NCBI GenBank assembly: GCA_039105265.1
Contig: JAPFFF010000002.1
Span: 6,510,001 to 6,574,000, forward strand
Origin: Tritrichomonas musculus
Taxonomy: Eukaryota > Parabasalia > Tritrichomonadida > Tritrichomonadidae
Direction of reading: 5' to 3'
DNA length: 64,000 nucleotides
Shown: one piece after another, positions 43,699-53,596 of the stretch
Numbering within the stretch: position 1 is the stretch's first letter
Layout: every line of letters starts with the position of its first letter
Notes under the pieces: model-generated
What the model saw: the letters and a program-made list of their open reading frames with translations, nothing else
Told to the model about the DNA's origin: nothing
Database searches by the model: none
Made by a program: the position numbers and the translations under genes

Positions 43699-44010
43699 TT
43701 ACGGCATTTTACGATTATAATTGTTTTCAGAATGTGTTACCCATCGTAAATTACATAGACGGTTATCTTTACGATTGCGGTTTTTATGATCGACTTCTTT
43801 TTTGTGAGCAGGATCATCGTTAGGCAAAAATTGTTTGGCAATAATAACGTGTTTTAAATAGTTTACACCATTCAAATTAACCGTCAAATAACCTTCATTA
43901 TGTTTTGAATCTTTCAATGGTTTACGTGTCTTCTTATTTCTTATTGTGAAAGGGTATTTATTTAAAATCTCATAGTCATTTATAAAGCCTTTTAATGGAA
44001 CAAAGCTCAT
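43699..44010 (-). CDS. short NUMOD4/HNH endonuclease
   Basis: 103 residues: YEILNKYPFTIRNKK, GYLTVNLNGVNYLKHVIIAKQF, DHKNRNRKDNRLCNLRWVTHSENNYN. The HNH part is complete, but the long C-terminal half found in the A and B relatives is missing, so this is a minimal form. It lies near the right end of the element, not next to the MCP. It is probably a separate acquisition of the same endonuclease family. Confidence 0.78.
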   Translation of the reverse strand: MSFVPLKGFINDYEILNKYPFTIRNKKTRKPLKDSKHNEGYLTVNLNGVNYLKHVIIAKQFLPNDDPAHKKEVDHKNRNRKDNRLCNLRWVTHSENNYNRKMP

Positions 44011-44027
44011 TTTTCAAATACAAAAAA

Positions 44028-44327
44028 TTAATCTAATGGCCGTTCACCAAATTCTTGGAAGTCATGTTTTCTCGTATTGTTATTCAGTATATATCGAATA
44101 CACCAGCTGTTTCTACGAGGCACTTCTAAATGAGCATTATGACCAAATAAGCTCTTAACACACTTCATATCTTCTGGATTTTTGAAATAAATGAATGCAT
44201 GACCATGATATCTGCCATTCTCACAAGTATCCTCACATGTACATAGATAAGTGGAGTTATCTGGCAGTTCTTTAGGGTATTCATGTGTCCAGAATGTGAT
44301 CATATAGTTCCTTCTTTTTCCCCACAT
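44028..44327 (-). CDS. Rep-like HUH endonuclease domain
   Basis: 99 residues. MITFWTHEYP matches the position of Rep motif I. GRYHGHAFIYFKNPED carries an H-x-H (HUH) pair followed by the hydrophobic strand of motif II. FGHNAHLEV and WCIRYILNN match the order of the following Rep helix and motif III. The arrangement fits the N-terminal nicking domain of CRESS-DNA virus Rep proteins, without their helicase domain. Such a protein nicks or joins single-stranded DNA at origins. It is the first gene next to the right terminal repeat. Confidence 0.6.
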   Translation of the reverse strand: MWGKRRNYMITFWTHEYPKELPDNSTYLCTCEDTCENGRYHGHAFIYFKNPEDMKCVKSLFGHNAHLEVPRRNSWCIRYILNNNTRKHDFQEFGERPLD

Positions 44328-44402
44328 TTGTTTTTTTGATATAAAGAAAAAAATATAAAAATAAAAATAAAAATAGAGAAAAAAAATTTATAAATGGCCT
44401 TG

Positions 44403-44467
44403 GTGAAATCATCGGCGCAGTTAGGTCTGGGCGACCGTTAAGGGCGCACAGCCTAACGTATACTACT
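44403..44467. repeat. terminal inverted repeat of element C, right
   Basis: Perfect reverse complement of 18956-19020 over 65 bp, ending in ACTACT. Confidence 0.96.
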
Positions 44468-44472
44468 TCAGT
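44468..44472. repeat. target site duplication TCAGT (right)
   Basis: Matches 18951-18955 on the far side of element C. Confidence 0.9.
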
Positions 44473-45626
44473 TTATAGTATTTTATTGGCGTAAAATATA
44501 CTGAACTACTACCAATATAGTTATGTGATGCCTGTTCAGCAATAGATGAATAGACTTTGCATGAGTGCCTATCCCATACATTATAAAAATCTATCCTCCT
44601 AAGCCATTTGTTTTGAAATTGTTCTGGTTTATTTTGATATGGTTCGTTGCCTATATTCATTAGATCAGCAAAATCAAATCTTCTATAATTTTCATCTGTA
44701 CTTTTTTCTATAAAGTTTATTTTGAAATCAACGTAATAAAGACTTGGATTAATATCATCCTCAATTTTAATGTATGGTGGTATTGGTTCAGGAGTTGGTG
44801 TTGGCGTTGGTTTATATTCAGGGTTTTCTATGTATGAATTAATTTGTTGATTTATCGGTGAAAATATTGTCTCTATAAAAGAATTCTTATCATAATCATA
44901 ATATCCATCCATCTGGATATCATTTAACTCTCTATTTAAATCACTCAGCCTAAATAATGGTATTAAGCTATCGGCGTTCTGTTTATTGAAGTCTGCAATT
45001 TCTTTTAGGAAAGCATTCCATTCTTCTTTACTTTTAAAGAATAGATCATAAGAGTCTTTAATAAAAGAAATAGGTCCGGAAATTGGAACGCGATATTTAT
45101 TTAAAATGCCTGTATAAAGTTTATACATGCTTGACAAAATATTATTTGTCAATTTATATTTTTCCATAACTTTATTATTATACTCATCGAACTTAGGTTT
45201 AAGTGTAATAATGATATCTTCAAATAAATCTCGTAAATCTTTATCTGTTGCCAACCAAGATATAATATGTGTTGATACCTCTCCTTTTTGTTTTTCATCA
45301 AGTAAATTATATATTTCATCATTGGTTTTATTTTCGTTTTCTTTTTTCGTTTTCAATTCATCAAAAGCACTTCGTAAATATTTTCTTACGCTTAAATCAA
45401 ACTCAAGCTTACGTCTCCTTGCTATTGTATAAATATTTCTAACGCCTATAATTGACTCACCACGATTTGCTGTGCTCCATTCTGGTGGAAAATTAAACCA
45501 ATAACGATGTGGTTTGTTTGGGTCTCTCTCACCATCTTCAAGAAAATATGCTGTTTCTATTGGTATTGGTACTTGCTCATCATTGATATTGGCTATGGTA
45601 GGGTGTAATGTTTTTATCCTTGACAT
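44468..45626 (-). pseudogene. minor capsid gene of B, main part, interrupted by element C
   Basis: About 385 codons from the ATG at 45626 (MSRIKTLHPTIANIN) with the family blocks IETAYFLEDGERD, RYWFNFPPEW, GESIIGVRNIY, VWDRHSCKVYSSIAEQ and PIKYYKL. The central insert is long and Lys/Asn-rich, with a Pro-Thr repeat (PTPTPTPEPIPP). The gene is cut at the right end of element C; the small remaining part is at 18817-18955. Confidence 0.88.
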
Positions 45627-45681
45627 TTACTAGCTAATAAATTAATGTTTTGAAACGTAAAAGACTTTGTTGGTAGTAGTA

Positions 45682-45708
45682 GGACCTTGGTCCCGGGCTC
45701 GAAGAGCC
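45682..45708. repeat. two adjacent GC-rich hairpins
   Basis: GGACC-TT-GGTCC (45682-45693) and GGCTC-GAA-GAGCC (45696-45708) stand side by side in otherwise AT-rich DNA. The paired-hairpin layout resembles the one inside the 886-residue gene of element D (57153-57188). Confidence 0.7.
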
Positions 45709-45745
45709 TTTGATGTTAATCATTCGGTGGTAGTAGCTGGTTATA

Positions 45746-46062
45746 AGTAGTTATCCATAGGATTTTCTTACAATGATGATTCTCTGGCATTTTTGGGGTC
45801 ATTTGTTATATTAGGCTTCTGTGTGTGTAAATAGTGTAGTGTGTGCGTATTGGTGTTTTAAATCAATTGTTTATAGTATAGTGTATTCGGTGGGTTGTAT
45901 GGACCTTGATGTGTGTTAATATATATTTTTTATATAAATTTGTTGAAAATGAAAACATCGCCAAAGTGATCTTATTTTTGTCGTTTTTAAGCCCCTTTGG
46001 TGCAAATGACCCCAAAAATGCCAGAGAATCATCATTGTAAGAAAATCCTATGGATAACTACT
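45746..46062. repeat. 317-bp inverted-repeat mini-element
   Basis: 45746-45805 and 46003-46062 are perfect 60-bp inverted repeats beginning AGTAGTTATCC, around a 197-bp AT-rich centre without a gene. The AGTAGT ends match Polinton termini in this window. No target duplication is seen beside it. It is either a MITE-like Polinton derivative or a rearranged terminus of element B. Confidence 0.85.
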
Positions 46063-46640
46063 GTACATGAAATCAAATAGTCTTATATAAATGCTAAAGC
46101 TTAGATTGCTTTTTTAAAAATATTTTTGTGCATCTATATTCAGTTTTGAATCGATATCTCATTCATTTATAGGATAATTGTAAAGTATATATACATTAGC
46201 ATAATGATATATTACTATATTTATTTAAAATATGATAATCAAACATTCGCCCTTACATTTTCGATCATATTTTCACCTCACATTTCAGCCTGTATGATAT
46301 TGCCATTTTTATATCAAAATGCTCTATATATTGATAACAATACCATCTTAAATATTTTAAAATAGATAATTTAAATCAATTTATCACATAAAAATGTTAT
46401 ATATATTTTGAAGCAAATACATAATTGCAGATTAATATCTTGAATAACTCTGTTAACAATCTCAAGCGCTAATAATAACAATCAAAGTGTCATAAAAATA
46501 CTTAAATAGTTATTATCATTGCCAAATTTCTTTATTTTCTTATTTATCAGTATAGTCATCATCATTATCTTTCTTTCTCCTTTTTTGCCATCGTATTCTT
46601 TTTCATTTCAATCATCTTCCTCTGATCCTTTTTTCTTCTT
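46063..46640. other. AT-rich gene-free DNA
   Basis: No supported gene. The stretch is A/T-rich without clear repeats and grades into a pyrimidine-rich region near 46550. It may be host DNA between two elements. Confidence 0.5.
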
Positions 46641-48331
46641 CTTCCTCTTCATCATCATCATCATTTTCTTCAATGCAATCATTATCGTCTTCTTCTTCTC
46701 CTCCTTCTCCACCATCATCATTGTCTTCTTCTTCTTCTTCTCCATATCATCATCATCGTCTTCTTCTTCTTCTTCATCATCATTATCGTCTTCATCATCA
46801 TCATCATTATCGTCTTCATCTTCATCATCATCATCGTCTTCTTCTCCATCTTCATCATCATCATCATTATCGTCTTCATCTTCTTCATCATCATCGTCTT
46901 TTTCATCGTCTTCATCTTCATCATCATCATCGTCTTCTTCTCAATCTTCATCATCATCATCATTATCGTCTTCATCTTCATCATCATCATCGTCTTTTTC
47001 ATCGTCTTCTTCTCCATCTTCATCATCAGCATCGTCTTCTTCTTCATCATCATCATCGTTTTTTCATCGTCTTCTTCTTCTTCAATGCAATCATCATCGT
47101 CTTCTTCATCATCATCATCATCGTCTTCTTCTTCATCATCTTCTTCTTCTTCATCATCATCATCACTATCGTCGTCTTCTTCTTTTTCTTCTTCAATGCA
47201 ATCTTCATCGTCTTCTTCTTTTTCTTCTTCATCTTCATCTTCATCTTCATCTTCATCATCATCTTCTTCTTCATCATCATCCTCTTCTTCATCTTTTTCT
47301 TCATCATCTTCTTCTTCATCATCATCACCATCGTCTTCATCATCACCATCGTCTTCATCATCACCATCGTCTTCATCATCATCATCATCATCACCATCAT
47401 CATCTTCTTCTTCTTCATCACCATCGTCTTCTTCTTCATCATCTTCTTCAATGAAATCATCATCGTATTCTTCTTCATCATCATCGTCTTCTTCTTCATC
47501 GTCTTCTGCTTCTTCTCCATCTTCTTCATCATCATCATCTTCTTCTTCTTCATCGTCTTCTGCTTCTTCTCCATCTTCTTCTTCATCATCATCTTCTTCT
47601 TCTTCTTCATCATCATCGTCTTCTTCTTCATCGTCTTCTGCTTCTTCTCCATCTTCTTCATCATCATCTTCTTCTTCTTCTTCATCGTCTTCTGCTTCTT
47701 CTCCATCTTCTTCTTCTTCATCGTCTTCTTCTTCATCATCATCTTCTGCTTCTTCTCCATCTTCTTCTTCTTCATCGTCTTCTTCTTCTTCTTCATCATC
47801 ATCTTCTTCTTCTTCTTCAATGCAATCACCATCGTCTTCTTCTTCATCATCATCACCATCGTTTTCTTCTTCTTCACCATCTTCATCGTCTTCTTCTTTT
47901 TCTTCTTCTTCATCATCATCGTCTTCTTCTTCTTCTTCTTCTTCAATGCAATCATCATCATCTTCATCATCATCATCTTCTTCTTCTTCTTCTTCTTCAA
48001 TGCAATCATCATCGTCTTCTTCATCATCATCATCTTCTTCTTCTTCTTTAATGCAATCATCATCTTCTTCTTCTTCATCTTCATCACCTTCATGTTCTTC
48101 TTCTTCTTCTTCATCATCATCATCTTCTTCTTCTTCTTCTTCTTCTTCTTCTTCAATGCAATCATCTTCTTCTTCATCATCATCTTTTTCTTCTTCTTCT
48201 TCATCATCGTCTTCTTCTTCATCGTCTTCTGCTTCTTCTCCATCTTCATCTTCATCATCATCTTCTTCTTCTTCTTTATCATCATCATCTTCTTCTTCTT
48301 CTTCTTCTTCTTCTTCATCGTCTTCATCCAT
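46640..48331. repeat. 1.7-kb TCT/TCA trinucleotide tract
   Basis: A long tract of TCT, TCA and TCG triplets interrupted at intervals by CAATGCAATCATCATCG. It has higher-order units such as the TCTGCTTCTTCTCCATCTTC block near 47505-47760. It is open in several frames on both strands (Ser, Phe/Ile, Glu/Asp or Lys/Met repeats), as any triplet tract would be. The minus strand gives an almost purely acidic 537-codon frame. It is read here as a microsatellite, not a gene. Confidence 0.9.
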
Positions 48332-48700
48332 TCTCTTCTATTCTCTTCTATTTCATCCAATCTTTCTTATTCTCATTTATCTTATCTAATCTCACTTATT
48401 CCCTTCTATCTCATTTAATCTTTCTCATCCAATCTCATTTATCTTATCTAATCTCACTTATTCTCTTCTCTCTCATTTAATCTTTCTCATCCAATATCAC
48501 CTATTCTCTTCTATTTCATCTATTCTTTCTTATTCTCTTTTATCTTATCCAATCTCATCTATTCTCTTCTATTTCATCCAATCTTTCTTATTTTCATTCT
48601 CTTCTATCTTATCCAATCTCCCTTATTCTCTTCTATCTCATTTGATCTTTCTTATTCTCTTTTATCTTATCCAATATTTCTTATTCTCATTCTTTTCTAT
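48332..48700. repeat. degenerate pyrimidine-rich repeat
   Basis: Loose repeats of the type CTCTTCTATTTCATCCAATC / TTTCTTATTCTCATTTATC, period roughly 35-55 bp. It directly follows the triplet tract and ends a few bases before the start of element D. Confidence 0.7.
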
Positions 48701-48705
48701 TCCCA

Positions 48706-48925
48706 AGTAGTGTATAGGAAGTCTTTAGAGGGGGTAGAAGCACGAACTACTGATTTGATATAATATCATTGAGATTCATATGTTGTACTCAATGTTGTTT
48801 ATCACATTCTCTTCAATACGCACAAACTACTTATTCATTTCTTTCAGTCCATCATGTCATCATTCAAGTGATAATTATTTTTTATTTTTTTTCACCCCAT
48901 GAATTAATTTTTTATTTCCACCCAA
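48706..48925. other. left terminal region of element D
   Basis: It begins AGTAGTGTATAGGAAG and has a short GC-richer part (AGAGGGGGTAGAAGCACG), then AT-rich leader sequence with TTTTTTATTT runs before the polymerase ATG at 48926. It is the presumed left terminal repeat, but its partner is outside the window. Confidence 0.5.
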
Positions 48926-51900
48926 ATGCGATACGATTACCAATCACTTAAAAATATTAACAGCGAAGATATTATTACATTAATCAATTCTATCAATACA
49001 CTTTTCAATGCAAATCTACCAATTACAACAACTGCTAAAACAGAAGCTTGGAATAGAAGGAAAAACGTAGAGGTATTATGTGATTGGCTTAATAATCGTA
49101 ATGCCCACAGATTTATTAAAAATGATTTACCAAACGCAGAAGAAATAGATGATTTCATTATACATGAACATAAACTAAAACAAATTTTAGATGATTCATA
49201 CAAACAGAACTACCAAGATATACTCAAACGTGATGATTACTTTGAAGAAGATATTAATGAAGAAGATGAACGCTATTTCAACACAAAACAACAACAAATC
49301 GAGAGAGAATTCGAGATAAAAGAAGCTATTAATAGGGCTTATGAAGCAGTTGATGATGCAATACAATTAATAAAACAACAACAACATCCTGTATTACAGA
49401 AGACTGAAAAACTGATAATCCCAGATGCTCCATTAATCAAAAACCATCAAAAGTATTACATACCAGAGAATGAAGAAATATATGAATACCTCAATAAATG
49501 TGCACACAATTTCACATCAAAACATAGTGATTTCCTTATGATTAACGAGCCACATGATTTTGATAGAGCCGTAAATGAGTGGAATCACTATAATAAATAT
49601 CCATCTGAAAATACTATACAACGCAAAGACAGTGGCAAGCCGATAACAACATATTATTTCAATCAAGTTGCATCATTAGATAATATCTTTGAGTGTCTTC
49701 ACAATGTATACAAGAAAGAGCTGAAACCATTTAAGATTCATTTTCAACTTTCAGGAGTCTTCGAAACATACACTTATGATTTTGAATCATTAGAAGAGAA
49801 ATACGATTATAAAGCTAAAGACATTATTTGGAAAAACTATCAATCAATGATACCTATCATTATCAGTAAACTTGAAGACCTTGATATTGTTAAACTCTAT
49901 ATTGAATCTGTTTTACACTCTTATGAAACAGAATCATCAAGCACAAAACTTATATTAGTTGGTTCAATAGCTTTTACAGTTTCAAGAATGAGAAAGATAA
50001 CTGGTCGCATAAAGGATTTACCAATAGAATTCATCAAAAATGATTTCATAATATGTGATAATGAAGATGATAAACTATGTTTCTTCAGATTCTTAGCTGT
50101 ATGTTTAAATGAAGAACTAGCAAATACCAAAAAATATAAAACTAAAGAACGAACTAAAATCGCTAAGAAACTACTTCTTAAAGAACATAATATTATATAC
50201 AACACAAAGATTCCAAATGAAGGTAAGAAAATACTTAATGAATTCGAAGGTGTTTCAATGGAGCAAATGAAAGATTTAGCACAAAAGAATCACATTAATG
50301 TTAACATATATGAGTTTCACAAGACAGATTCTGAGCAATATTATGATTTATCAGAGCAGTGGTTTTTCGATAAAACATTTACAACATATTCTGCATTACT
50401 TTTCACTCAAAATCAAATCATCCATATAATGTACATCAAGAATCCTGAAAAGCTTACCCAAATACATATTTGCCCTAAATGTAATTCATATATTCATTAT
50501 GGCTCAAAGAATTTTAACAGGTTTGATTCTCATGTTAAACACTGTGATGGTGTATTTAAAAAGAACTTCATACCAGTTAAAGAAGCTTTACCTTATTGTC
50601 CTCATATATTGAATAACCCTGTTTATGAATACTGTTTAGCATATAATCTTCAATGGAAACCAGAAATATATTATATCACTTATGATTTCGAAACAATGGA
50701 GCAATCAATAAATAAATCAATCTCTGACTCAACAACAATAAATTCAAGGTTAATTCCGTTGTCAGTTTCATCTTGTGTGAAATCATCAAACGGCTTGACA
50801 ACAAAGAATTTCTCATTAAGAGACTCTCAAGAGTTCATACCACAATGGATAAAATGGTTGTTCGAGCAATCAATGAAAGTCTATGCAGATAAGATATCAT
50901 ATTATAACTCATTCTTACCAGATACCTCTATTAACAAAAATATGAATGTAATTACTGTATTAGGGTTTAACTCATCACGTTTTGACAGCAATTTATTTAA
51001 ACAATATTTTAATCATTCTTTCTGGAAAGTCGAACAAAATTCAATAATTGGCACCCTATCTTCATTAAAACAATTCATTCTCACATCAGATAATCATCCA
51101 ACTAAATTGAGATTCATAGATGCTCAATCATTTGTTGCAGGAGGTACATTAAAGCAATTTGGCGAAGATTTTGGCAACGTAATCGTTGACTCAAACGTGA
51201 GCGTTTGTGGTGGTATCAATGAATTACAAAGCAATACCCAAGCTAAAGCTTGTGATATAAAAGGTGTGTTTCCTTACGAAGCAATCAACGATAAGAACTA
51301 CAATGAAGTATTATCAAAATCAGAACCATTTTCATATGATGATTTTTATAGCTATCTCAATCAAAAGAATCCTCTTACTAAAGAAGAATATGATGCTTAT
51401 CTTGAAGATTCAAAACGTTTTGCAACACGATGGGACTACCTATTAGCATACAATGATAATGATGTTGAAATGATGATTAAACCTATTGATAATTTAATAG
51501 CACTCAATGCTCAATACAATGTTGATTTACTTTCAAATCTCTCATTATCAAAGAATGCTTCGTGCATCAAATATGCTTTGGCTTATAAAGATTTTAATCC
51601 AAGGAACAACATTGGGATTACAAATAAATACAATACATTCAAACCAAGCAAGAAATGGTGGCAATATAAATGTGATAGTTATTATAACCAAGATGAGAAA
51701 TACAATAGATTAAACCCTAAAAAACCACAACGAGATTTAACAAAATGTGTATCAGAAAATGATTTCGAAGCTTTTATGAAAATGTATGACGACCCAAATA
51801 AAGGGAAATGCCATTTATGTCATGAACATTTTACTTATCAAAATAAGCCTACATTAGATAGAATTGACAATAATAAAGGTCACCAAATTGATAACTGCTT

Positions 51901-53596
51901 ATTAGCATGTGCTGAATGTAATAAACTTCGTAAACGTGATGACCCTAAAATAACAGCTCTAAGAATCCAATTAAAAAAATATTGTAAATTACATCATTTA
52001 CCAACACTCATCAACGATGAACGTGAATATTATTCAATAAGAAATGCTATCACAGGAGGACTCTCTAATGTAATGCATCGAGTAAACATTAAAGATGAGA
52101 CTCATATTAATAAATTTCGCTATATTGACAATAAAGGAGTTTTGTCATATGATACTTCTAATGTTCAATCTCATGTTGTTGGTATCGATTTTAATTCTTT
52201 GTATCCATCATCATTCTCATCTTGTAAACATGAATTTAATAAGTATCATGGAGGTATAATGTATATGCCTGGAGCATTTATTAGACGAATTGATGTTAAA
52301 GATAAAGCTTCAAAAAAGAGATGCCTCGATATCATAACAAACTCATCAAGATTCTCAAATAAACCATCATATTTGTTCTACGCTGAAGTTAAACTAAAAT
52401 GTCCCACCTCTAAAATAAACTATTTTATCAATTTACCTCCTGTGTTTCGCAATATCAATATCAAAAATGATGAATCAACAATTGGCACTTATATGTACAA
52501 TTACATGAAAACAAATAAATTAACTTCTACAGATATGGAAGAACGCAAGCTTACAATGCTTCTTGATACTCATGATGAATACATGATTTTCTCAAATTAT
52601 TATCTCTGGTTTCTGTTAGACCACGGATTGATTATTGATGATGTTAAATCTGTTTCACAATATGAAGCTCATACAGGATTTAATGAATTTGTTAGCACTT
52701 TTATGCAAAAACGTCAGGATATTATTAGTGGTGTTAGTAAAGGGAATGGCTCTGAAGGAGACTTGAGCGTAGCGAATGAGAAATTCTATAAAATATCTAT
52801 GAACGGTTCATATGGATATGATGGGATGAACTCTGAGAAATTCAGTAAAGTCAAGATATGTGATGCAAATAAAGCTTATCAATATATCATCTCTCAAACT
52901 TATATGGGTGGAGCACAATTAAGTGATAATACATTTTTAATTCAACAATCACCCAAATCATATCATTGCAATACATGCATTCAAGAATCATTGTGGACTC
53001 TTGATAACGCAAAGTTTTGGTATCTCACATTTTATTACGATTTTATGAATAATTGTTTTGATATGGATAGACTACATTTTATAGAGGGTGATACTGATTC
53101 AGCATATTTTGCAGTTGCTGGGAACCCAAATGAAGGTCCTGAACAATTATTTGATTACGTTATTAAAAACAAAGAGTTCTACGACAAGAATGTATATAAA
53201 TTCATGCCTAACCCATCAATCAACACTATTCAAGACGAAAAAAAGATATTGGGATGTGCCATTGAAAAATATGGTGAAAACATGATAGCTCTTGCACCTA
53301 AATGTTATACTATATTTAACAGTAATGGGCAAACCAAATCACTCAAACTAAAAGGTGTATCTTTAAAGAAGAATCATATTGTGTCTTCCGATTACAAATC
53401 TATTATTGATAATCAATCAATTAAGCTTGGTAAGAATATAAATCTTCAGATGCAAAACAATAAAATGAGTAAAATAACGGTAAACAAGAATGCTCTCACA
53501 GGATGTCATACAAAGATGATTGTTTTACCAAATCAATCATGCGCACCTTTTGTTAGTGGCTTAACAGCGAATAATTATTTTATTAATTATAACTAA
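48926..53596 (+). CDS. polB: protein-primed DNA polymerase B with internal HNH domain
   Basis: 1,556 residues. A zinc-finger-like segment (CPKCNSYIHYGSKNF, HVKHC) lies near 515-545. Exo I YDFETMEQ is at ~586, Exo II FNSSRFDSNLF at ~680 and an Exo III-type YNDNDVEMM at ~850. An HNH domain (CHLCHEHFTY, TLDRIDNNKGHQIDNCLLAC, CNKLRK) lies at ~960-1010. Palm motifs are IDFNSLYPSSF (~1086), ISMNGSYGYDGM (~1290) and EGDTDSAYF (~1388). The ~500-residue N-terminus, probably including a terminal-protein-like region, is unrecognised. Two short hairpin insertions lie in frame near 755-777. Confidence 0.93.
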   Translation: MRYDYQSLKNINSEDIITLINSINTLFNANLPITTTAKTEAWNRRKNVEVLCDWLNNRNAHRFIKNDLPNAEEIDDFIIHEHKLKQILDDSYKQNYQDILKRDDYFEEDINEEDERYFNTKQQQIEREFEIKEAINRAYEAVDDAIQLIKQQQHPVLQKTEKLIIPDAPLIKNHQKYYIPENEEIYEYLNKCAHNFTSKHSDFLMINEPHDFDRAVNEWNHYNKYPSENTIQRKDSGKPITTYYFNQVASLDNIFECLHNVYKKELKPFKIHFQLSGVFETYTYDFESLEEKYDYKAKDIIWKNYQSMIPIIISKLEDLDIVKLYIESVLHSYETESSSTKLILVGSIAFTVSRMRKITGRIKDLPIEFIKNDFIICDNEDDKLCFFRFLAVCLNEELANTKKYKTKERTKIAKKLLLKEHNIIYNTKIPNEGKKILNEFEGVSMEQMKDLAQKNHINVNIYEFHKTDSEQYYDLSEQWFFDKTFTTYSALLFTQNQIIHIMYIKNPEKLTQIHICPKCNSYIHYGSKNFNRFDSHVKHCDGVFKKNFIPVKEALPYCPHILNNPVYEYCLAYNLQWKPEIYYITYDFETMEQSINKSISDSTTINSRLIPLSVSSCVKSSNGLTTKNFSLRDSQEFIPQWIKWLFEQSMKVYADKISYYNSFLPDTSINKNMNVITVLGFNSSRFDSNLFKQYFNHSFWKVEQNSIIGTLSSLKQFILTSDNHPTKLRFIDAQSFVAGGTLKQFGEDFGNVIVDSNVSVCGGINELQSNTQAKACDIKGVFPYEAINDKNYNEVLSKSEPFSYDDFYSYLNQKNPLTKEEYDAYLEDSKRFATRWDYLLAYNDNDVEMMIKPIDNLIALNAQYNVDLLSNLSLSKNASCIKYALAYKDFNPRNNIGITNKYNTFKPSKKWWQYKCDSYYNQDEKYNRLNPKKPQRDLTKCVSENDFEAFMKMYDDPNKGKCHLCHEHFTYQNKPTLDRIDNNKGHQIDNCLLACAECNKLRKRDDPKITALRIQLKKYCKLHHLPTLINDEREYYSIRNAITGGLSNVMHRVNIKDETHINKFRYIDNKGVLSYDTSNVQSHVVGIDFNSLYPSSFSSCKHEFNKYHGGIMYMPGAFIRRIDVKDKASKKRCLDIITNSSRFSNKPSYLFYAEVKLKCPTSKINYFINLPPVFRNINIKNDESTIGTYMYNYMKTNKLTSTDMEERKLTMLLDTHDEYMIFSNYYLWFLLDHGLIIDDVKSVSQYEAHTGFNEFVSTFMQKRQDIISGVSKGNGSEGDLSVANEKFYKISMNGSYGYDGMNSEKFSKVKICDANKAYQYIISQTYMGGAQLSDNTFLIQQSPKSYHCNTCIQESLWTLDNAKFWYLTFYYDFMNNCFDMDRLHFIEGDTDSAYFAVAGNPNEGPEQLFDYVIKNKEFYDKNVYKFMPNPSINTIQDEKKILGCAIEKYGENMIALAPKCYTIFNSNGQTKSLKLKGVSLKKNHIVSSDYKSIIDNQSIKLGKNINLQMQNNKMSKITVNKNALTGCHTKMIVLPNQSCAPFVSGLTANNYFINYN
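51188..51256 (+). repeat. in-frame hairpin insertions in polymerase B
   Basis: CAAACG-TGAG-CGTTTG (51192-51207) and CAAGCT-AA-AGCTTG (51239-51252) encode the segment VSVCGGINELQSNTQAKACD. This interrupts an otherwise normal polymerase segment before KGVFPYE. The second hairpin with its 5' flank recurs at 53776-53806. Confidence 0.7.

Larger units (their letters stand above)
18956..44467. mobile_element. Maverick/Polinton element C, apparently whole, 25.5 kb
   Basis: It is bounded by perfect 65-bp terminal inverted repeats starting AGTAGTATACG and by a TCAGT duplication, and it lies inside the mCP gene of element B. It carries the complete Polinton set: protein-primed PolB, integrase, packaging ATPase, Ulp1-like protease, MCP and mCP. 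To these are added an SF3 helicase, fibre-like and giant membrane proteins, a Pmp-like fragment, HNH and a Rep-like gene. Identical terminal repeats and long intact frames indicate a young insertion. No clear breaks are seen in the core genes. Confidence 0.93.
44468..46062. mobile_element. Maverick/Polinton element B, right part
   Basis: Continuation of element B after element C. It holds the larger piece of the mCP gene, a short non-coding stretch with hairpins and, at 46062, a possible right end in ACTACT. No protease gene follows mCP here, in contrast to element C. The placement of the right end is uncertain because the last 317 bp form a self-contained inverted-repeat structure. Confidence 0.6.

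Noticed and set aside
45746-46062. Target site duplication around the 317-bp mini-element
   Set aside because: Flanks (GGTTATA before, GTACATG after) do not match over 5 or 6 bases.
46718-48331. A 537-codon almost purely acidic open frame (and Ser, Phe/Ile and Lys/Met frames) in the triplet tract
   Set aside because: Triplet repeats keep several frames open on both strands at once; there is no upstream leader or non-repetitive domain. It is treated as a microsatellite.
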